A stretch of DNA of 64,000 bases from Pseudoduganella namucuonensis (GTDB lineage: Bacteria > Pseudomonadota > Gammaproteobacteria > Burkholderiales > Burkholderiaceae_D). A program made the position numbers and the translations under genes. Under the pieces are notes generated by a model. That model did no database searches. It was not told the origin of the DNA and saw only the letters and a list, made by a program, of their open reading frames with translations. This document shows positions 38,001 through 45,728 of the stretch, one piece after another. The stretch's first letter is position 1; every line of letters starts with the position of its first letter. The stretch covers positions 1 to 64,000 of the forward strand of contig NZ_FPBO01000040.1 of assembly GCF_900116645.1 (NCBI RefSeq), in the 5' to 3' direction.

Positions 38001-40492
38001 CGATCAGCACCGCGCTGGCCAGCGTGGGCACGCATCTGGAAATCGTCAAGGCCAGGATCCTCGAGGAGCACAAGGCGGACCCGGCCGCCCTGGAGAGGGA
38101 ACCTCTGGCGGACATACTCAAGAAGGTCGACACGGCCAACAAGAAGTACACGGGATTGAGCAAGGCCATCGAGGCCGGCAACATACCGGTCGCCAAAAAC
38201 GAGCTGTACCGTTACAACTCGCTGGCATGGGCCAAGGTCAACGGGCGAAACGAACTGGAGGTGCAAGTCGGGGTGAAAGCCGCCGCCCAGTTCAAGCTTA
38301 TTTCCACCATCACCGAACAGTTGACGGGGAAGGCGACCGGCGTCATCGCGGACATCAACAACTCGGCCGCGGCCGCGGGGCTGACACTGAGCTTCAAGTA
38401 CATGGACCAGGACCATCCCAACTTCAGCCGCAAGGGCGAATTCCTGGAGTTCTCCGTGGTCGGCGCGGCCGGCAATCCTGCGGCCGGTCCACTGATGGAA
38501 AAGTTCATGCGGGAGGTGTCCAAGGTGCTCGGCGGACCCGGCCAGTTCGCCGATACGGAGGGCGGCGGCTTCAAGAAGGAGGCGCTCAAGCAGGCCGCCG
38601 CCGCCACCAGCCTGATCGACTCCAGCGGGGAGACCCAGTTCATCTGGCGGATGCACAAATACTCCGAGGTTCCGGACAGCAAGTACGATTTCCAGTCCTT
38701 GAAGGTGTATCAGCGACGCAAGGAGGGCATCGGCGCCTCGCTCAGCGTCCCAACCGGCGCGGTGGACCTCGAATTTGGCATGAAGGTAGGCCAGGAAAAC
38801 ATGGTGCCCGTGTTCGAGTACATGGGGCGCGATATCGGCCACCACATCATCAACTACGCCCCCATGGGCGCGGCGTTGACGAAGGCGGAGGCGGCGCAAA
38901 AGAAGGAAGCGGCGGATCAGAAAGCGGCCGCGGAGGCGGGCGGCGGGGACACCGCCGTCTCCGCGCCCAAGGACAAGCACGCGCATCTGCGGAACTTGCT
39001 GGACAAGGACGAGAACCTCTACCTCAAAAACCAGTTCTTCGCGTCGAACGCGATCTTCGACGTTGTCGAGGACTACGAGGCCTTCAAGAACAACCGGGGC
39101 GACGCCACGAAACAGAGCAACTTCTCGTTCTTCCACACCAACAAGCTCGAAGAGTCGGCGCAGGTCGCCAAGCTTGCGGACGCCACCGCGGCGGGCAAGG
39201 AGCTGAAAACCGCGCTGCCCACCCCGTTGACCGAGGTGCGGATCGCCGTGCCCGAGCGCGCCGCGCTGGCGGCGGCGAAGGAGGCGCTCAAGGGCATGAA
39301 TGCGGACCAGCGCGCGGATTACCTCCTGACGACCCCGGAAGGCCAGGCCGTCTTCGACGCCTACACCAAGGTGCTGGGCAATTACAAGGAAATCAACACC
39401 TTCGCCACCACGCTGCACAGCTACGCGCCCTACCTCAGGCAGGAGGAACAGTCCGAGTTGAAGCAGACCATCGCGCGTCCCTGGAGAACGATCAAGAACG
39501 CCGCGTTCGCGGCCACGCCGTTCATCGGCGGCGTCTCGGGCGGCGACCGCAAGGCGGCGGAATACATGAGCGCCAGGGGCCTGTTCGAGGAGGGGCGGAA
39601 AATGGACCTGGAGGACCTCGCGGGACTGCGCCAGCAACGGGGCGTGCCGGACGCGGACGCCACCAAACAGACGCAGAGCTGGCTCGCGCAGCACCGCATG
39701 GCGGTCGCCGACAACCAGACCACGGGCGCCAAGAGCATGATCATCGCCTACCTGCAGCACGCGACCGGCGACTACGGCAAGCTGCACCTGGCGGCGGCGG
39801 ACAAATACCTGGCCCGTCTTGGCGAGCAGGGCATGACCGACCCGGCCAATCCGTCGCAGGCCGATCTGGAACGGGTGATCGCGGCCATCAACAAGGATTT
39901 CGGCAAGTCCGGCGGGGTGCGCATGATGGCGCCCGGCGCCGAGGGATACCCGGTGTGGACCGGCGACGTGGACCATGGACAGGAAAGCCAGAACCACACG
40001 GTCATCCTGCGCGACCGGAACGAGAAAGGCGAGGAAACCTTCAGCGCGGTGCTGCACAAAGGAGAGCTCCAGTTCGACGTCATACAGTCGCGCAAGAGCG
40101 CCGACCAGATGATCAACCAGCTGGAGAATAGAACCAAGGTCCGGGAGCACATCACCAACCCCGAAAACAGATTGACCGGCACGGCGATACGCGAGGGGGT
40201 GGACTTTGTCGAGGGCAAGGGACGCATGGAGAAGTTCGGCAAGCTGGCCTCCGCCACGCTGGCCGACTACCGGAACCCCATCCGCAAGGTGGTGCGTGAG
40301 ATGTCGGACTACGAACTGAGCCAGTGGATCGGCCGCATTGAATCGATAGGAGGCAGGGATGGCGACGTCAAGGAAGGGCGGAAGGAACAAGAGAAGCGCA
40401 AGCTGATGAAGGCGAAACTGGGCGGCTCGCCGCCGCCAAGCACCGGCGGCGAGCACTCAACCGCGATCCCAAGCACGTCCACGCCGGCATGA
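35042..40492 (+). CDS. Giant 1816-aa candidate type III effector, HrpL-controlled
   Basis: Starting at ATG 35042 (MSLLSSILKPIMPRAMH) the protein has 1816 aa; the frame opens earlier, but that part lies upstream of the hrp box. The N-terminal 120 residues are rich in Ser/Thr/Pro, as in type III secretion signals. Three 35-residue tandem repeats follow (about 120-225), then a helical region, and stretches with strand-like alternation near 525, 735, 1070 and 1230. A Lys/Ala-rich linker lies near 1280. There is no Sec signal or membrane helix. The length is close to that of AvrE/DspE effectors (about 1800), but I see no certain motif of that family. Function unknown. Confidence 0.72.
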   Translation: MSLLSSILKPIMPRAMHRATETSTPATATSSNTPPTTTTNEADAQARADQGKKSRNRFMHFLGKKQKPAQPSFDQALATLQAKYPRATDGGGAKTETDPHQVQPDPAKLKGQATGPEFETGSSSQANSTLEPNPDAETQVNASGHDAGPTADAEASSSSQEDPILEPNPDAITQANASGHDAGASADAEASSSSQKDSTLESNPDAETQANASGHSAGASATDDVQATALEEPVDVRTPHQVAQGILDRVKQSLVDSITTDVLDDMVAEAMEGIEDTAHANMIWGLMSANLLSGIEELTADALTETEENVTAQVQQEIEAGVDAMAQEILEHIINASGPTQVDIPPGSAHEIEETEPPQQTGPAANVAPLTPAQSAILDPQTHEIRQDKLKTLAADLGGYLDSMSGLLGASAVATLKEGLEQLNHVAGKKVGPQESSHGGVGLDARDCYKSLAKDCARLAKGAPEEQQEVLLTLRALFDELKRHHLSSAATPLFKEYAAAELEKMKKDNIGLVEERASAAIVSTGEKKIGIKVAKVQLEGKADRKRDMKRDEDNDLMNTDYKSASLGIGGAIKKILTLKGAVKLTKGGRYRKTGNFPNLAKIVASDESNHRSSLHNAMIGNSAGPTARKRDGLYQKWFKRANARMLHSEASAPRYLSSDKVAKGAYNTTAIHAAATMLDNKLGAPGAGEKTLAQIVKAAYPSLSDLSATPASAMDYAPIPTLSSGTTLRGKEKKTTITGVEVGLEGKAALPNFLGNEWKILKPGKDGKPEPVSNKGFTGIAEASGSVKARRVETALERLKPLHTMTTTGYTKDMRVSLNLLGTLEHAGNKNDTPEHQRINAKLALYRDINASFTEAAGEALPSHDVNFFGPDIDIPPTYLGTVRAPKEKLGALLDAVTGACDNLQQVYASFEEAAGTLHIANRGKDPQALKDDFATRRDAAAAETLGNVWKQGYPGLATDEAGQPSTKGLGTDSTKRREFIADSHDAISTALASVGTHLEIVKARILEEHKADPAALEREPLADILKKVDTANKKYTGLSKAIEAGNIPVAKNELYRYNSLAWAKVNGRNELEVQVGVKAAAQFKLISTITEQLTGKATGVIADINNSAAAAGLTLSFKYMDQDHPNFSRKGEFLEFSVVGAAGNPAAGPLMEKFMREVSKVLGGPGQFADTEGGGFKKEALKQAAAATSLIDSSGETQFIWRMHKYSEVPDSKYDFQSLKVYQRRKEGIGASLSVPTGAVDLEFGMKVGQENMVPVFEYMGRDIGHHIINYAPMGAALTKAEAAQKKEAADQKAAAEAGGGDTAVSAPKDKHAHLRNLLDKDENLYLKNQFFASNAIFDVVEDYEAFKNNRGDATKQSNFSFFHTNKLEESAQVAKLADATAAGKELKTALPTPLTEVRIAVPERAALAAAKEALKGMNADQRADYLLTTPEGQAVFDAYTKVLGNYKEINTFATTLHSYAPYLRQEEQSELKQTIARPWRTIKNAAFAATPFIGGVSGGDRKAAEYMSARGLFEEGRKMDLEDLAGLRQQRGVPDADATKQTQSWLAQHRMAVADNQTTGAKSMIIAYLQHATGDYGKLHLAAADKYLARLGEQGMTDPANPSQADLERVIAAINKDFGKSGGVRMMAPGAEGYPVWTGDVDHGQESQNHTVILRDRNEKGEETFSAVLHKGELQFDVIQSRKSADQMINQLENRTKVREHITNPENRLTGTAIREGVDFVEGKGRMEKFGKLASATLADYRNPIRKVVREMSDYELSQWIGRIESIGGRDGDVKEGRKEQEKRKLMKAKLGGSPPPSTGGEHSTAIPSTSTPA
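35402..35716 (+). repeat. Three tandem 105-bp repeats inside the 1816-aa gene
   Basis: The unit begins GTTCCTCCTCGCA and recurs at exactly 105-base spacing (this block ends at 35415, 35520 and 35625). Each encodes 35 residues of the pattern SSSSQ..., LEPNPDA, ASGHDAG, ADAEA. High nucleotide identity between copies implies recent expansion, so repeat number may vary between strains. Confidence 0.88.
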
Positions 40493-40508
40493 CGGCGGGC
40501 TCGGCCAT

Positions 40509-40537
40509 GGAACCGGCGCCGGGCGTCCATGCACTCA
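40509..40537 (+). promoter_or_regulatory. hrp box, one mismatch, upstream of the peptide/methyltransferase operon
   Basis: GGAACC (40509-40514), 16 bases and GCACTCA (40531-40537); the first base of the second element is G instead of C. It lies 17 bases after the stop of the giant gene and 61 bases before the 46-aa gene. Confidence 0.6.
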
Positions 40538-40597
40538 TGTATGCGGACGCCCTGGCGTTGACCGCGCCCCTCCAATCATTTTATTGGCGTGATCACC

Positions 40598-40738
40598 ATG
40601 CATAAATCGCTTACCCCCGGTTTCCTGTCCGAACAACCCGGCCGGGCCGCCACACAGCCGGCTTCCGCCGGTGCCGGCCATGGCCTGGACGACGGCTTCC
40701 CCTGGTACCGTATCCGCCGCCTCGCGAAGAAAGACTGA
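40598..40738 (+). CDS. 46-aa peptide gene heading the methyltransferase operon
   Basis: The translation starts MHKSLTPGFLSEQPGRAA and ends GLDDGFPWYRIRRLAKKD. Its stop is followed three bases later by the ATG of the first methyltransferase. The N-terminal two thirds is Gly/Ala/Ser-rich, then comes an acidic LDDG turn and a basic aromatic tail. No strong ribosome site is visible, which lowers confidence. It could be a peptide substrate modified by the two neighbouring methyltransferases, a leader peptide, or a small secreted protein. None of these is proven. Confidence 0.5.
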   Translation: MHKSLTPGFLSEQPGRAATQPASAGAGHGLDDGFPWYRIRRLAKKD

Positions 40739-40741
40739 GCC

Positions 40742-41713
40742 ATGGACCGCGACCAAGGCTACGCGGCGCATGCGGCCGGCGCGCTCCAGGACCCGGCGCA
40801 TCTGAGCCGCGCCTGCCTGCTCCAAGGCTACGAGCCGGTGCCCACCGACAGGCCGTTCCGGTATATCGCGCTCGGCCGCGGCCAGGATTCGGAGCTGAGC
40901 CGGGCCGCCGCCGGGCATCCCCACGCCAGCTTCTACGCGGCGGCCTGCGGCGCGCCCGGCGCAGGCGGCGACGCCGCGCCGCGCCAGGCCGCCCCGTCCA
41001 ACCTCACGCTGCTGAAAACCGGCCTCGCCGACCTGGCGCCGGCGATGGAGGGCCAGCCGCCGTTCGACTTCATCGTCCTGCGCGGCGACTACGACCGCCT
41101 GCCGCCGGAGGGCCGGCGCCACGTGGTCGACTTCATCGTGCGCCACCTGAACCCGGGCGGCATCGTCCACGTCGGCTACAACGCCCTGCCGGGCGGTTCG
41201 ACCGGCCATCCGCTGCAACGCCTGCTGCTGGAATACCAGGCCGCCCACGCCGAGGCGGCGGGCGGCGCCGCGGCCGCCGCGCGCCGCTCGGTGCAGGCGC
41301 TGGCCGGCCACGGCGCGGCCTACTTCGATTCCAACCCCGGCATGCGGGCGCTGTGGGAAGGTCTCAAGGACCGCTCCGGCGACGGCCTGAACCGCCTGGA
41401 ACCGCTGTACTTCGCCGATGTGGCGCGCGCCTTCGCCGCCGCCAAGCTCGATTTCGTCGGCGCCGCAACGCCCCCGCCCGCCCCCGCCCTGACGGCGCAA
41501 CAGAGGGAGTTCCTGGACCAGGCGCCCGATCCGGTATTGCGCGAAACGCTCAAGGACTACCTCCACAACACCGCCTACCGCTCCGACCTGTTCGTGCGGG
41601 GCGCGCGCCGCATGCACCCGCTGCGCCGCCGGCAATGGGAAGAGCGCCTTGGCCTGACACCGGCGGACACGCACAACAACATAAACAGGAAGGTTGCCCA
41701 TGAGCTGGAATAA
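40742..41713 (+). CDS. Methyltransferase-like protein with degenerate SAM site and regulatory domain
   Basis: The 323-aa protein resembles the next gene product in architecture: a Rossmann-like N-terminal domain (FRYIALGRGQDSELS, DFIVLRGDYDRL, HLNPGGIVHVGYNALPG) and a helical C-terminal region of methyltransferase-regulatory type (YFDSNPGM, RLEPLYFADVARAF, LKDYLHNTAYRSDLFVRGA). The glycine-rich SAM loop, E-L-G-C-G-T-G in the next protein, is here A-L-G-R-G-Q-D, so catalysis is doubtful. It is probably a divergent paralogue acting as a partner subunit. It overlaps the next gene by 14 bases. Confidence 0.75.
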   Translation: MDRDQGYAAHAAGALQDPAHLSRACLLQGYEPVPTDRPFRYIALGRGQDSELSRAAAGHPHASFYAAACGAPGAGGDAAPRQAAPSNLTLLKTGLADLAPAMEGQPPFDFIVLRGDYDRLPPEGRRHVVDFIVRHLNPGGIVHVGYNALPGGSTGHPLQRLLLEYQAAHAEAAGGAAAAARRSVQALAGHGAAYFDSNPGMRALWEGLKDRSGDGLNRLEPLYFADVARAFAAAKLDFVGAATPPPAPALTAQQREFLDQAPDPVLRETLKDYLHNTAYRSDLFVRGARRMHPLRRRQWEERLGLTPADTHNNINRKVAHELE

Positions 41714-43214
41714 CGGCTATGTATCCGACATCGAGTACCCGGCCGGCTTCTTCCCCGAGCAAGGCCCGGCCTGGCTGAACTTCACCTGCCTGCTGAACGG
41801 CTACCAGCCGGCCGAGACCGGCGAGCCGTTCACCTATTGCGAACTCGGCTGCGGCACCGGCATGACCGCCAACGTGCTCGCCGCCAGCAATCCGCACGGA
41901 CGGTTTTACGCCTGCGACTTCATGCCGGCGCATATCGCCGAGGGACGCGAACTGGCCGGCGGGGCCGGCCTGGACAACCTGACGCTGCTGGAAAACAGCT
42001 TCGACGACCTGGCCCGCGGCGCCATCGACCTGCCCATGTTCGACTTCGTCACCATGTACGGCGTGTACGGCTGGGTGAACGAGGAAAACCGCCAGTTGAT
42101 CGTCAACTTCCTGGCGCGCTACCTGAAGCCGGGCGGCGTGGTCTACCTCAACTACAACGCCATGCCCGGCTGGGCGGCGGTGCATCCGCTGCAAAACCTG
42201 ATACGCAACGTGGCGGACGCCTCCGTGGGTACGCGCGCGCAGCGCTGCGAACAGGCGCGGCGCGTGGTGGACCAGCTCCATGGCCTGCGGGCGAAGTACT
42301 TCACCGACAACGACAGCGGGGAAATGCGGCTGCGCCTCGATTCCGTGCGCCTCGACGACGTCGGCTATGTGGCGCACGAATACATGAACGACGGCTGGCA
42401 GCCGCTGTACCACGCGGACGTGGCGCGCCAGCTTGCCGGCGCCGGCCTGGATTTCATCGGCAGCGCCAGCCATTACAGGTCCTTTCCCGGCCTGTACCTC
42501 GCGCCGGAACAGCAAGAGCTGCTGCGGCAAAGCCCGCCGGCCATGCGCGAGACCGTGGCCGACTACCTGAGCAACACCAGCTTCCGCGAGGACGTGTACG
42601 TGCGCGGCGCGGCGCGCCTCTCGCCGGAACAGCAAGCCGCGTGGCTGGGGCGCATGGGACTGGCGCTGACCGTGCCCCGCGGCCTGGTGAAACACAATAT
42701 CAAGCTCGTCACCGGCGAGCTGTTCGAGAAGGCCGGGCTGATCCCGCCCGTGCTCGACGCCCTGGCGCAAGCGCCGCGCACGCTGGCCGAACTGATGGCC
42801 CTGCCCGCCTTCCGGCAAGAGACGGCGGCCATGCTGTACCAGGTGGCGGCCCTGCTGATCGGCTCCAGGCAGGCGTGCGCCTGCCATGTCCGCCAGGGCG
42901 ACGGCGGCGGCGACGCGGCGGCCGGCCGGCTGAACCGCGCCATGGCGGCCGCGCCCCAGGGGCACAGCGCGAACCGCGTGCTGGCCTCGCCCGTGCTGGG
43001 CAACGGCGTCGTCACGAGCACGATCGCGCAATTCGTCCACCGGGTGCTGTGCGAAATGGATGGGGGGGCCGCCAACGCGGACGCGGTGGCGGAGCGCGTG
43101 TGGGACGTGATGGAGGCCGAGGGCCATGGCCCCAGGGACGCGGAGGGGACGGAGAAGATCCATCGCATCCTGGAAAAACTGGTCCCGCTCTGGCGCCAGC
43201 TGAGGATTTTGTAG
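41700..43214 (+). CDS. SAM-dependent methyltransferase with methyltransferase-regulatory domain
   Basis: I start at ATG 41700 (MSWNNGYVSDIEYP, 504 aa) because GGAAGG lies 6 bases upstream. Motif I is intact (YCELGCGTGMTANVL, about residues 43-57), with motif II acidic residue in FYACDFMPAHIAEG and post-motif LKPGGVVYLNYNAMPG. The middle region matches the methyltransferase-regulatory type (YLSNTSFREDVYVRGA), and the C-terminal 150 residues look like a winged-helix module (PRTLAELMALPAF). It lies in the HrpL-controlled operon after the degenerate paralogue. Substrate unknown; it could modify the 46-aa peptide, a T3SS protein, a glycan, or host targets if secreted. Confidence 0.8.
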   Translation: MSWNNGYVSDIEYPAGFFPEQGPAWLNFTCLLNGYQPAETGEPFTYCELGCGTGMTANVLAASNPHGRFYACDFMPAHIAEGRELAGGAGLDNLTLLENSFDDLARGAIDLPMFDFVTMYGVYGWVNEENRQLIVNFLARYLKPGGVVYLNYNAMPGWAAVHPLQNLIRNVADASVGTRAQRCEQARRVVDQLHGLRAKYFTDNDSGEMRLRLDSVRLDDVGYVAHEYMNDGWQPLYHADVARQLAGAGLDFIGSASHYRSFPGLYLAPEQQELLRQSPPAMRETVADYLSNTSFREDVYVRGAARLSPEQQAAWLGRMGLALTVPRGLVKHNIKLVTGELFEKAGLIPPVLDALAQAPRTLAELMALPAFRQETAAMLYQVAALLIGSRQACACHVRQGDGGGDAAAGRLNRAMAAAPQGHSANRVLASPVLGNGVVTSTIAQFVHRVLCEMDGGAANADAVAERVWDVMEAEGHGPRDAEGTEKIHRILEKLVPLWRQLRIL

Positions 43215-43286
43215 ATCGGGAAATGCGAATACAATGGGGGCTGGGCTGTTCCGCCCACCCCGCAAACCACCCGAGAGAGGCCGATC

Positions 43287-43721
43287 TTGCCGCAGGACCC
43301 AACAACCGAATCCGGCGCGCTGGATGGCTCCGTGGCGCAGCTCACCCGCCTGTTGCGCGAACTGGTCGAATTGACCGGCGAGGAAGCCGGGCCCGTGCCC
43401 ATGCTGGAGCTGCAGTTCGGCGACATCCTCACCCGCACCACGGTGCAGGCGTCCGATGGAAATTATCTGGTGATCACCGCGATGCTGCCGCAATGCGGCG
43501 AAGAGGGCTATGTCGCGCAGGCGAGCGAGGTGGGGTCCACGCTGGCGGCGCAAGGCATGGAGTATCTGTGGCACGCCGACGAGGGCCGCCACATCGGCGT
43601 GCGCAGGGTGCCGCTGACGGAGCTGACCGACGAACGCGGCGTGATGGATGCGATATTGACAACCTCGGACCAGGCGGCCGCCTGGTTTTCCACCCGGTGC
43701 GGCGGCAAGCCGCCCGCCTGA
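43287..43721 (+). CDS. Type III secretion chaperone-like protein (CesT family), TTG start
   Basis: The 144-aa acidic protein starts with TTG at 43287, six bases after GAGAGAGG. Sequence pattern and size (LTRLLRELVELTGEE, GNYLVITAMLPQC, GYVAQASEVGSTLAAQGMEY) fit class I T3SS chaperones, which are small acidic alpha/beta dimers that hold effectors before secretion. It is the last gene of the peptide/methyltransferase operon. Its client could be the 1816-aa protein upstream or one of the methyltransferases. No chaperone gene lies directly beside either giant gene, so one chaperone may serve several. Confidence 0.65.
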   Translation: MPQDPTTESGALDGSVAQLTRLLRELVELTGEEAGPVPMLELQFGDILTRTTVQASDGNYLVITAMLPQCGEEGYVAQASEVGSTLAAQGMEYLWHADEGRHIGVRRVPLTELTDERGVMDAILTTSDQAAAWFSTRCGGKPPA

Positions 43722-43743
43722 CCGGGCTCCCCGCTCCCCCGTT

Positions 43744-44295
43744 TCAAGCCTGGCCGCGCCACTCGGCGCGCACGGCGGCGCGCACCCGCGACACGCGCGA
43801 ACGCACCGTGCCGATCGGGATGTCCAGCTGCTCGGCCGCCTCCTCGTAGGTCGAATCGCCCTCCAGCACCGCCTCGAAGGTGCTGCGGATCTTGGCCGGC
43901 AGCGCGTCCAGCAGCGCGTCCACCTTGCCGGCGATCTGGCGCAGCTCGACCAGCATCGCCGGGTCGGCGTGGCCGTCGGCGATCTGCTCCATGAAGCTTT
44001 CCTCGACCTCCTCGTACAGGTCGGCGCAGTTGCGGCGCACCTGGTTGCGCGCCAGGTTCAGGGCGATGCCGAACAGCCAGGTCGACGGCTTGGACAGGCC
44101 GGAAAAGCGGTCCGCGCAACGCATCGCCTCGATGAAGGTCTTTTGCACCACGTCCTCGGCGTCCTCGGTGCTGCGCACATAACGCTGCACGAAGCGCAGC
44201 AGGTGCTGGCGGTGCGCGCGGTACAGCTGGTCGATGTCGATGGCGACCGGCGCCGCTGGCGTTTCGACGGTGTTGACGTTTGCGTTTGCGTTCAT
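43744..44295 (-). CDS. hrpL: HrpL-type ECF sigma factor
   Basis: The ATG at 44295, with AGGAG 8 bases upstream, gives 183 aa, close to Pseudomonas HrpL. Region sigma-2 (about 25-95) includes LYRAHRQHLLRFVQRYV and the DAEDVVQKTF segment; sigma-4 (about 125-178) has the helix-turn-helix STYEEAAEQLDIPIGTVRSRVSRV. No anti-sigma factor gene is adjacent. Ten HrpL-type promoter sequences in this window, all in front of T3SS-related genes, support HrpL identity beyond homology. A decayed partial copy lies at 49655-49884. Candidate regulator-binding repeats lie about 80-110 bases upstream of the start. Confidence 0.88.
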   Translation of the reverse strand: MNANANVNTVETPAAPVAIDIDQLYRAHRQHLLRFVQRYVRSTEDAEDVVQKTFIEAMRCADRFSGLSKPSTWLFGIALNLARNQVRRNCADLYEEVEESFMEQIADGHADPAMLVELRQIAGKVDALLDALPAKIRSTFEAVLEGDSTYEEAAEQLDIPIGTVRSRVSRVRAAVRAEWRGQA

Positions 44296-44370
44296 GTTCC
44301 GGTCTCCTGGTAGTCGTGTTTGACTGCGATGGATGAACGATATCAGCCGGCCCCGGCGGCGCGGGGATTC

Positions 44371-44410
44371 GGTGAGGATTCGTGAGACATTGAGGATTGT
44401 TGAGGTTTCG
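44371..44410 (-). promoter_or_regulatory. Tandem TGAGG/TGAGA repeats upstream of hrpL
   Basis: On the plus strand TGAGG occurs at 44373, TGAGA at 44383, TGAGG at 44391 and TGAGG at 44401, that is two pairs each spaced 10 bases. This is the arrangement bound by OmpR-family dimers, so it is a candidate site for the HrpG-like regulator at 34108. No PIP-box-type pair was seen here. Confidence 0.5.
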
Positions 44411-44446
44411 GCGCGCCCGCCGCTTGATCCCCCCTCCTTGACAGAC

Positions 44447-44475
44447 GGAACCCTTGGGAACCCTGCCGCCACTCA
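44447..44475 (+). promoter_or_regulatory. hrp box, perfect match, upstream of the tripartite exporter
   Basis: GGAACC (44447-44452), a 16-base spacer and CCACTCA (44469-44475). The in-frame ATG at 44454 lies inside it and cannot be the translation start; the ATG at 44517 follows with its own GGAAGAG ribosome site. Confidence 0.88.
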
Positions 44476-44516
44476 ATGGCAACGAGTGCGCCATGGGGGT
44501 GCGGAAGAGTCGACCG

Positions 44517-45728
44517 ATGCAATCATTTCACATTGAGCCATTGACGGCGGCGCGGAAAGCGGCGCGCTTGCGGCGTGGCGGCCTCGCCGTGCTCGCCGCG
44601 AGCCTGGCCTTGCTCATTCTGGCCACTCCCGCCAGACTGCCCAAGGCCACCGGCGACGCCGGGGCGGACTTGCGCACCGTCACCGTGGCCATCGGCGATA
44701 TCGAATCGACCGTGCTGGCCAGCGCCACGCTGCAGGCCGTCAACCAGGTCAACATCGGCGCGCAGGTCTCGGGCCAGGTGCAGTCGCTCAAGGTGACGCT
44801 CGGCCAGGAGGTCGGCAAGGGCGACCTGATCGCCGAAATCGACGCCACCCCCCAAAAAAACGAGCTGCGCAATGCCGAGGCCGCGCTCAAAAGCCAGGAA
44901 GCCCAGCTGCGGGCCAAACAGATCGCGTTGCGGCTGGCCGAGTCGGCGCTGCAACGCCAGCGCGTCATGCTGGAGCGGGACGCCAGCTCGCGCGCCGATT
45001 ATGAAAGCGCCGAGGCGACGCGCGACATGGCGCGCGCCGAAACCGCCGCGCTTGAGGCCCAGATCGAACAGGCGCGGATCCAGGCGGACAAGGTCAGGTT
45101 CGACCTCGGCCGCGCCGCCATCCGCGCGCCGATGGGCGGCACGGTGATCGCCATCGTCACGAAGGAAGGGCAAACCCTCAACTCGGCGCAGCAGGTGCCC
45201 ACCATCGTCAGGCTGGCCCGTCTGGACACCCTGCAGGTCAAGGCGCAGATTTCGGAAGTGGATGTGGCCCGCGTCAAGGCGGGACAGGCGGTCTATTTCA
45301 CGCTGATGGGCAATCCCGGCCGCCGTTACCACGCGCGGCTGGAGGTCGTCGAGCCGGTCCCCGACGGGGCGAACCAGGAGGCGCCGGCGGGCGGCGGCGG
45401 AGCCGCCTCGGCCGTGTATTACAACGCCCTGTTCAGCGTGCCCAACCCGGACGGCGGACTGCGCATCGGCATGACGGCGCAAGTGTCCGTCGTGCTGGCC
45501 CGCGCCAGCCAGGTGGTCACGGTCGCGCGCGCCGCGCTGGGGGAGCCGCGCCCGGACGGGCGTTATGTCGTGCGGGTGCTCAAGGAGGGACGGTTCGAGA
45601 CGCGCGAGGTGCGGGCCGGCCTGGGCGACCATCTGAATATCCAGATCCTGGACGGGCTCAAGGCCGGCGAGCGGGTCCTGCCGCCGGACGGGCCCGCGCC
45701 GGACGCCGCGTCCGCGGACGCGGCATGA
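44517..45728 (+). CDS. MacA-like periplasmic adaptor of a tripartite ABC exporter
   Basis: The 403-aa membrane-fusion protein has one N-terminal anchor (GLAVLAASLALLILATPA), a biotinyl-lipoyl-like half motif (LQAVNQVNIGAQVSGQVQSL), a coiled-coil hairpin (about residues 85-180), the second lipoyl half (DLGRAAIRAPMGGTVIAIV) and a beta-barrel domain. It joins an inner-membrane MacB-type ABC protein to an outer-membrane channel. The MacB gene overlaps by 4 bases and the channel gene follows. The hrp box at 44447 places the set in the HrpL regulon. The cargo is unknown. Confidence 0.88.
   Translation: MQSFHIEPLTAARKAARLRRGGLAVLAASLALLILATPARLPKATGDAGADLRTVTVAIGDIESTVLASATLQAVNQVNIGAQVSGQVQSLKVTLGQEVGKGDLIAEIDATPQKNELRNAEAALKSQEAQLRAKQIALRLAESALQRQRVMLERDASSRADYESAEATRDMARAETAALEAQIEQARIQADKVRFDLGRAAIRAPMGGTVIAIVTKEGQTLNSAQQVPTIVRLARLDTLQVKAQISEVDVARVKAGQAVYFTLMGNPGRRYHARLEVVEPVPDGANQEAPAGGGGAASAVYYNALFSVPNPDGGLRIGMTAQVSVVLARASQVVTVARAALGEPRPDGRYVVRVLKEGRFETREVRAGLGDHLNIQILDGLKAGERVLPPDGPAPDAASADAA

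Noticed and set aside
40521..40552. Hairpin GGGCGTCC/GGACGCCC after the 1816-aa gene as a terminator
   Set aside because: The loop is 16 bases, no T tract follows, and it overlaps the hrp box of the next operon, so I do not call a terminator.
44296..44516. PIP/hrpII-type box (TTCG repeats) upstream of hrpL
   Set aside because: TTCG occurs several times but not at the N16 spacing of the Ralstonia or Xanthomonas element.
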